Positions 60,339 to 64,000 of a DNA stretch of 64,000 nucleotides are shown here, in pieces. Origin of the DNA: Gossypium raimondii (taxonomy: Eukaryota > Streptophyta > Magnoliopsida > Malvales > Malvaceae); assembly GCF_025698545.1 (NCBI RefSeq), contig NC_068571.1:31777733-31841732 (forward strand). The letters run 5' to 3'. Positions within the stretch are counted from its first letter, which is position 1. The number at the start of each line of letters is the position of its first letter. The notes below the pieces were generated by a model. It was given only the letters and a program-made list of their open reading frames with translations, was not told where the DNA came from and ran no database searches. Position numbers and translations under genes: made by a program.

Positions 60339-60491
60339 TTATTTATCCTTGGGGTCTCGCCAACAAAGCAGCATCAACACACAACGCTTGATAATGTACA
60401 GCTTTGCTCGCTTCTCCTTTAGGATCCTACTTCTTGGAAACTCAACTTTGCCTCGTTTCCTCACGGGAAGTCCCACACATCCTGTTCCCAT
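60339..60491 (-). CDS. RTFL: DVL/ROTUNDIFOLIA-like small polypeptide
   Basis: An intronless 50-residue frame on the minus strand, ATG at 60491 and TAA at 60341-60339. The open frame runs further upstream only from a TTG, so this ATG is the first. A short basic N-terminus ([17 protein letters not shown]) leads into the family's conserved C-terminal block, residues about 25-46, containing [18 protein letters not shown]. The invariant RCV.ML.CW core of DVL/RTFL peptides is intact. These plasma-membrane-associated plant peptides limit cell proliferation along the leaf and fruit axis when over-produced; single loss usually has no visible effect. Typical length is 40-100 residues and genes are usually intronless, as here. 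Start codon and reading frame are clear. Confidence 0.88.
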   Translation of the reverse strand: MGTGCVGLPVRKRGKVEFPRSRILKEKRAKLYIIKRCVLMLLCWRDPKDK

Positions 60492-61366
60492 TATTATTTT
60501 TCCCTCTCTTCTGCCTTGCCAGAGGAATAGAAATGAAAAGCAAGTGTCGATTCTCCTTGCTTTCTGTGATATCTTTATCAATTAAATAAATATTAGACCT
60601 GCGTAGGAGTTACAGAGGTTGGTTACAAAAATTTATCCCCTGCAGCTGTAAGTTACATGCATGTTTACTGGAGTAAGACTTGGAGGTTGTGACTGTCCTA
60701 GGAAGCTCCGCAAAGTATCTGATAGCCCATATTCTTGCATTCAAATTGCGGTATTTGGTTACAGTGGCATCTTTTTTTATGAAAGAATTTCTAGATATTT
60801 GTTCCAGGCCAAGTGTTGTTCTACTGATAGGGGGGTTAGCTTGATGCCAGCCTGTTTGTTTTTTATTACAGGAATCTCGTGTGCCAACTTGTAGGTCCAT
60901 GGAAAGCAACGAAAGGGTTTTGGGGTTATTGTTATCATTGGAGAGAAAACAAGAAGGAAGGCTGAACAGAAGGTGACTCAAAATGAGCGTAGCAGAAGCG
61001 AAAACCCTGCTTGAAATTTGTGAACGATAACCACATGATTTAGAAGCAGAGAGGCCGCTGACATTATCTCTCACTCACAAACGTACGTGTTCCGTAGCTT
61101 GACATCGACAAGTTACGGGATCATGATGGATTCATGTTGAAGCAATGAACTATTTCCTCAGCAATCTAGTTGATTTTATCTAAATACCAAGACCACTTCT
61201 TAATTCCCCTTCATTTTCTCTAAATTAGCTTTTTTTAGGTCATCATCATTAAATTTAGATTATTGAAATATATGGAATATTATAATAATAAAAGAATTTA
61301 AATCTAAATTAAAGTAATTATATAATTTTAAAAAATTGTATTTGTACATACAATGTGACTTGTACT
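60492..61366 (-). other. Leader/promoter region of the DVL gene
   Basis: A 154-codon open frame (61074-60610, minus) lies here but starts at GTG, has its first ATG far inside and shows no motif. It is more likely 5' leader or promoter DNA of the DVL gene. Confidence 0.4.
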
Positions 61367-61843
61367 TAGAGGTGCTCATGGGCCGGACCCATAAAAAATT
61401 TCGGCCCGGCCCGAAATATGGACCTAGAATTTTGCCCAGGCCCGGCCCGGGAAAAAATTCATAAGCCCGGGCCCGGCCCGGCCCGGCCTGTTTTTAAATA
61501 AATACCAAAATTTTATTTTAAAATTAAAACAAAAATTAAAAAAAGTAATTTAAAATTAAAAAAAATTAAAAAAGTATTTTAAAAAAATTTTAAAATTTTA
61601 GAAATTTTAAAAAAGTATTTTAAAAGTATTTTAAAATTAAAAAATAAAAAATAATAAAAATATTTATTATATTCGGGCCGGGCCCGGGCCAAAAAAGTTT
61701 TACCCGAGGCCCGGCCCTTTTTTTAATCGAGCCTCGTTTTTTTGCCGAAGCCCATATTTCGGGCCTATATTTTTACCCAAACCCTCCCATATTTCGGCCG
61801 GGCCGTCGGGCCGGGCCGGGCCGCCCGGCCATGAGCACCTCTA
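61367..61843. mobile_element. hAT-type MITE rich in GGCCCGGCCC, 477 bp, perfect 8-bp target duplication
   Basis: Terminal repeats TAGAGGTGCTCATGG and CCATGAGCACCTCTA are perfect inverses. CTTGTACT flanks both ends (61359-61366 and 61844-61851). GC-rich subterminal GGCCCGGCCCG blocks enclose an AT-rich core with no coding potential. Related to 54525-55055. Confidence 0.93.
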
Positions 61844-63019
61844 CTTGTACTCTGTCCATGACTTTTTTTCTCTTCGTCTGACAAATTTCCATGATTTCTT
61901 ATATTTTAAAATTTATGCAAATTAATCTATTTAGAATCCATTTAGATTAATCCATTAAATTAATTATTCATCTGAATCAATGTCATTATTGAAAATAGAG
62001 TGAAAGCGTAACCAATAAAAAATAGAACCAAAACAAACAAAAAATTTGATTAAATTTGAATAAACCAGTTTTAATATTTAGTTTGGGTTTTATTTTTTAT
62101 TTTATGATTTTGGATCATATTTATTATCCAAATTCTAGAATTTGTGTTTCTTCATTTTGTAATTTTCTTTGAATTTTTATGAATAATTTTATATATCCAT
62201 TGTTGAATTGATAATTCAACCATTCAATTCCTACACCATTTATCCATTTTTATATTTTTGCATTAAAATGTCAAATAGCTGACTTAATAACCATTAATCA
62301 CCACATTAGTGCCATAATGGTCAAAGACAAAAAATATCGATCAAGAATTTTAATTAATGCAATTTGGGAATTCAAGTGCTTCAATGCTTTTTTTTGGAGA
62401 GGTTTAATTGATTTTTTTTCAAAAACTCAAGGCTTATTTACCCCTTCTTAAGCCTAAATTTTTTATTTTTTTTAACATTTGCTCAAGTGAGTCGATATTG
62501 TTAACTCGTGATACCAGCTAATACGTAAAATAAAAATGATTAATGAAAAATATTGCTGTGTGTCCCATCCAATGCAAGAAGTAGTTTTTGACGTTTACTG
62601 TTTAGCTGGTTTAGGAAAAGGGAAATGAAGCTGGCAATGCCATAGCACAGTGAAAGAAGAGGGGGGGGGGGGGAGGAGTCAGTTGGGTAATTGGAGAGCG
62701 TAGAGGAAGCATTTGACAGTGTGTGAGTCGGAGGAGGAAGTGAAGTGGTCCCTAAGGTTGGTGCAATGCGTGCATGGTCTGAAATTTGTTATTGAATCTA
62801 AAATAAACAACACAACAAACAATAAAGAGTCAATTGTAGTCATGCGCCTTATTACATGATCAAAAAGAAACTATATTTATTTATGGAATCTAAAATACAT
62901 ACATACTACCAGCGAAAATTGATGTATAAAAGATTAGAACATGTTATTCCACATCAACCATATACATACCAGGTATGCCATTGTGTGTCCACCTCATGCT
63001 TTAGAAACTGAAAACAAAA
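61844..63019. other. Gene-free stretch 3' of PPOX2
   Basis: AT-rich DNA with a run of 13 G at about 62661-62673 inside a purine-rich tract. The part next to 63019 is presumed 3' UTR of the minus-strand gene. Confidence 0.4.
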
Positions 63020-63994
63020 TCAAGGGTTGATTCTCTCTGATGTCCAGTTTTTCACTCCATTCATATCAAGTGTAGATATAAACTTAACTCTCTCAGTACT
63101 CTTCAAATTCAAATAATCAACCTGCAAATTATGATATAATTCTTAAATAGAAGTAATCAAAATGAAGAAGTGGATGTGACACATAGAAACTGTAAGTTTG
63201 GAGGAGGGGTAACCTGATCAGGATCAAGAACCAGCAGACAAAAAGCAGCAACCGGGCCAATTGAAGGATCTAAACGAACTTCCTCCTCACTTTGGTGCTC
63301 ACTTATGCGGGGCAGACCAGGATTAGGTCCTAAGTATTGTAGCCTTGATTTAACAGAGCTAGCAAACCAAGATTTCTCCCTTTGCTGTAGTATGCATGCA
63401 TGTATTAAGTGCTTAACGGAGTAGGTTTCACGAGTTAACGAAACACTAACCCAGTTGGGAAATGACTAAAAAGTTATCTTTTTTACGAAGTAATAAATAT
63501 TATATTAGAAGGATGTTTGCCATTTTGTTGTTTTATATAGCTCAATAAATCTAGAACACATAATGGGATCTGAACTTAAGGCACAAATGATTCTTTAAAG
63601 CCTAATTTATTTCACAATTTCTTTTTTCCATAATCAACTAAGTTACAATATGCTTAATCCTTTTAATCTACTAAATTATTATTAATTGCTAAATAAAATT
63701 GATATTTCATATATCATAAGATTAGTGAATTTAAATATTATTTAAATTAACTTATATTTTATTGTATACACGAATATATAACTCTACATAGATTAAAAAC
63801 TCTTTTCAAAAAGTACTTAAAACTAGTCCTGAGTCATAATATTAGCAATATAAGTTCATATAATAATGGAGTCAAATATTGGTGGATTGTTGCCTAACCT
63901 GGAGTTCGAAGGTGTCAGGATTGGATCCATCAATAACATCAACTCTTCCACTGATTCGAAACTGCTCCCATGAATCAGTAAAGTACCAACATAT
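63020..63994 (-). CDS. PPOX2: Pyridoxine/pyridoxamine 5'-phosphate oxidase-like protein, last three exons (partial)
   Basis: Three exons on the minus strand: 63994-63899, 63384-63214 and 63121-63020. All join in phase 0 at GT-AG borders and end at TGA, giving 122 residues. The first acceptor is five bases from the window edge, so earlier exons lie outside. Visible motifs: CWYFTDSWEQFRISGRVDVI (FMN-binding split-barrel strand region), REKSWFASSVKSRLQYLG and a C-terminal VDYLNLKSTERV leading to WTSERINP. The tail corresponds to the C-terminal domain of pyridoxamine phosphate oxidases, which in E. coli PdxH ends RLAP. The RLHDR motif of classical enzymes is not present in this segment, as I recall for the plant PPOX2 branch. 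Proposed role: vitamin B6 salvage or another FMN-dependent reaction; activity is uncertain. Confidence 0.82.
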
Positions 63995-64000
63995 CTGCAA

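Noticed and set aside
60610-61074. 154-codon open frame on the minus strand upstream of the DVL gene
   Set aside because: It starts at GTG, the first ATG lies deep inside, there is no family motif, and the position suits the DVL leader or promoter.

Overview
The window is nuclear DNA from a flowering plant, most likely a eudicot and probably cotton (Gossypium) or a relative. This rests on AT-rich intergenic DNA, spliced genes with GT-AG introns, plant-only families (ARF, DVL/RTFL, KLCR, DUF688) and large Ty3/gypsy LTRs of a style I associate with cotton. The species is an inference and no search was run.

Layout. (1) 1-2583: 3' part of an intronless exportin-2 (CAS) gene, then its 3' flank. 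(2) about 5.3-13.6 kb: a pile of decayed retrotransposons. A Ty1/copia body is cut by a Ty3/gypsy LTR, which is cut in turn by an Athila-like element. (3) 13.6-20.3 kb: AT-rich DNA without a recognisable gene, but with a G-box/ABRE cluster and a MITE. (4) 20.9-24.5 kb: a 14-exon auxin response factor of the ARF9/ARF18 type, complete. (5) 27.0-28.1 kb: a two-exon DUF688-type gene. (6) 29.9-31.4 kb (minus): a conserved plant protein with a coiled coil and a C-terminal membrane anchor. (7) 33.6-54 kb: a nested transposon block. A hAT transposase gene is split by an LTR, that LTR is split by a chromovirus-like Ty3/gypsy element with both LTRs, PBS and PPT, and a further composite LTR replaces the 5' end of the hAT gene. 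(8) 56.4-58.8 kb (minus): a kinesin light chain-related TPR gene. (9) 59.6 kb (minus): a tRNA-Gly(CCC). (10) 60.3-60.5 kb (minus): a 50-residue DVL/RTFL peptide gene. (11) 63.0-64.0 kb (minus): the last three exons of a pyridoxamine-phosphate-oxidase-like gene (PPOX2) running off the end.

The host genes are unrelated single-copy-style genes and do not form a pathway. The most informative structure is the layered transposon history, where several insertions can be ordered from target duplications and broken reading frames. Two hAT-type MITEs (54525-55055 and 61367-61843) have perfect 8-bp target duplications, and a 149-bp Tourist-like MITE lies downstream of the ARF gene. I found no convincing new defence, metabolic or RNA system. 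The best leads are the motif arrays in the gypsy LTRs, the upstream ORFs and G-rich run before the ARF gene, and the small DVL gene.
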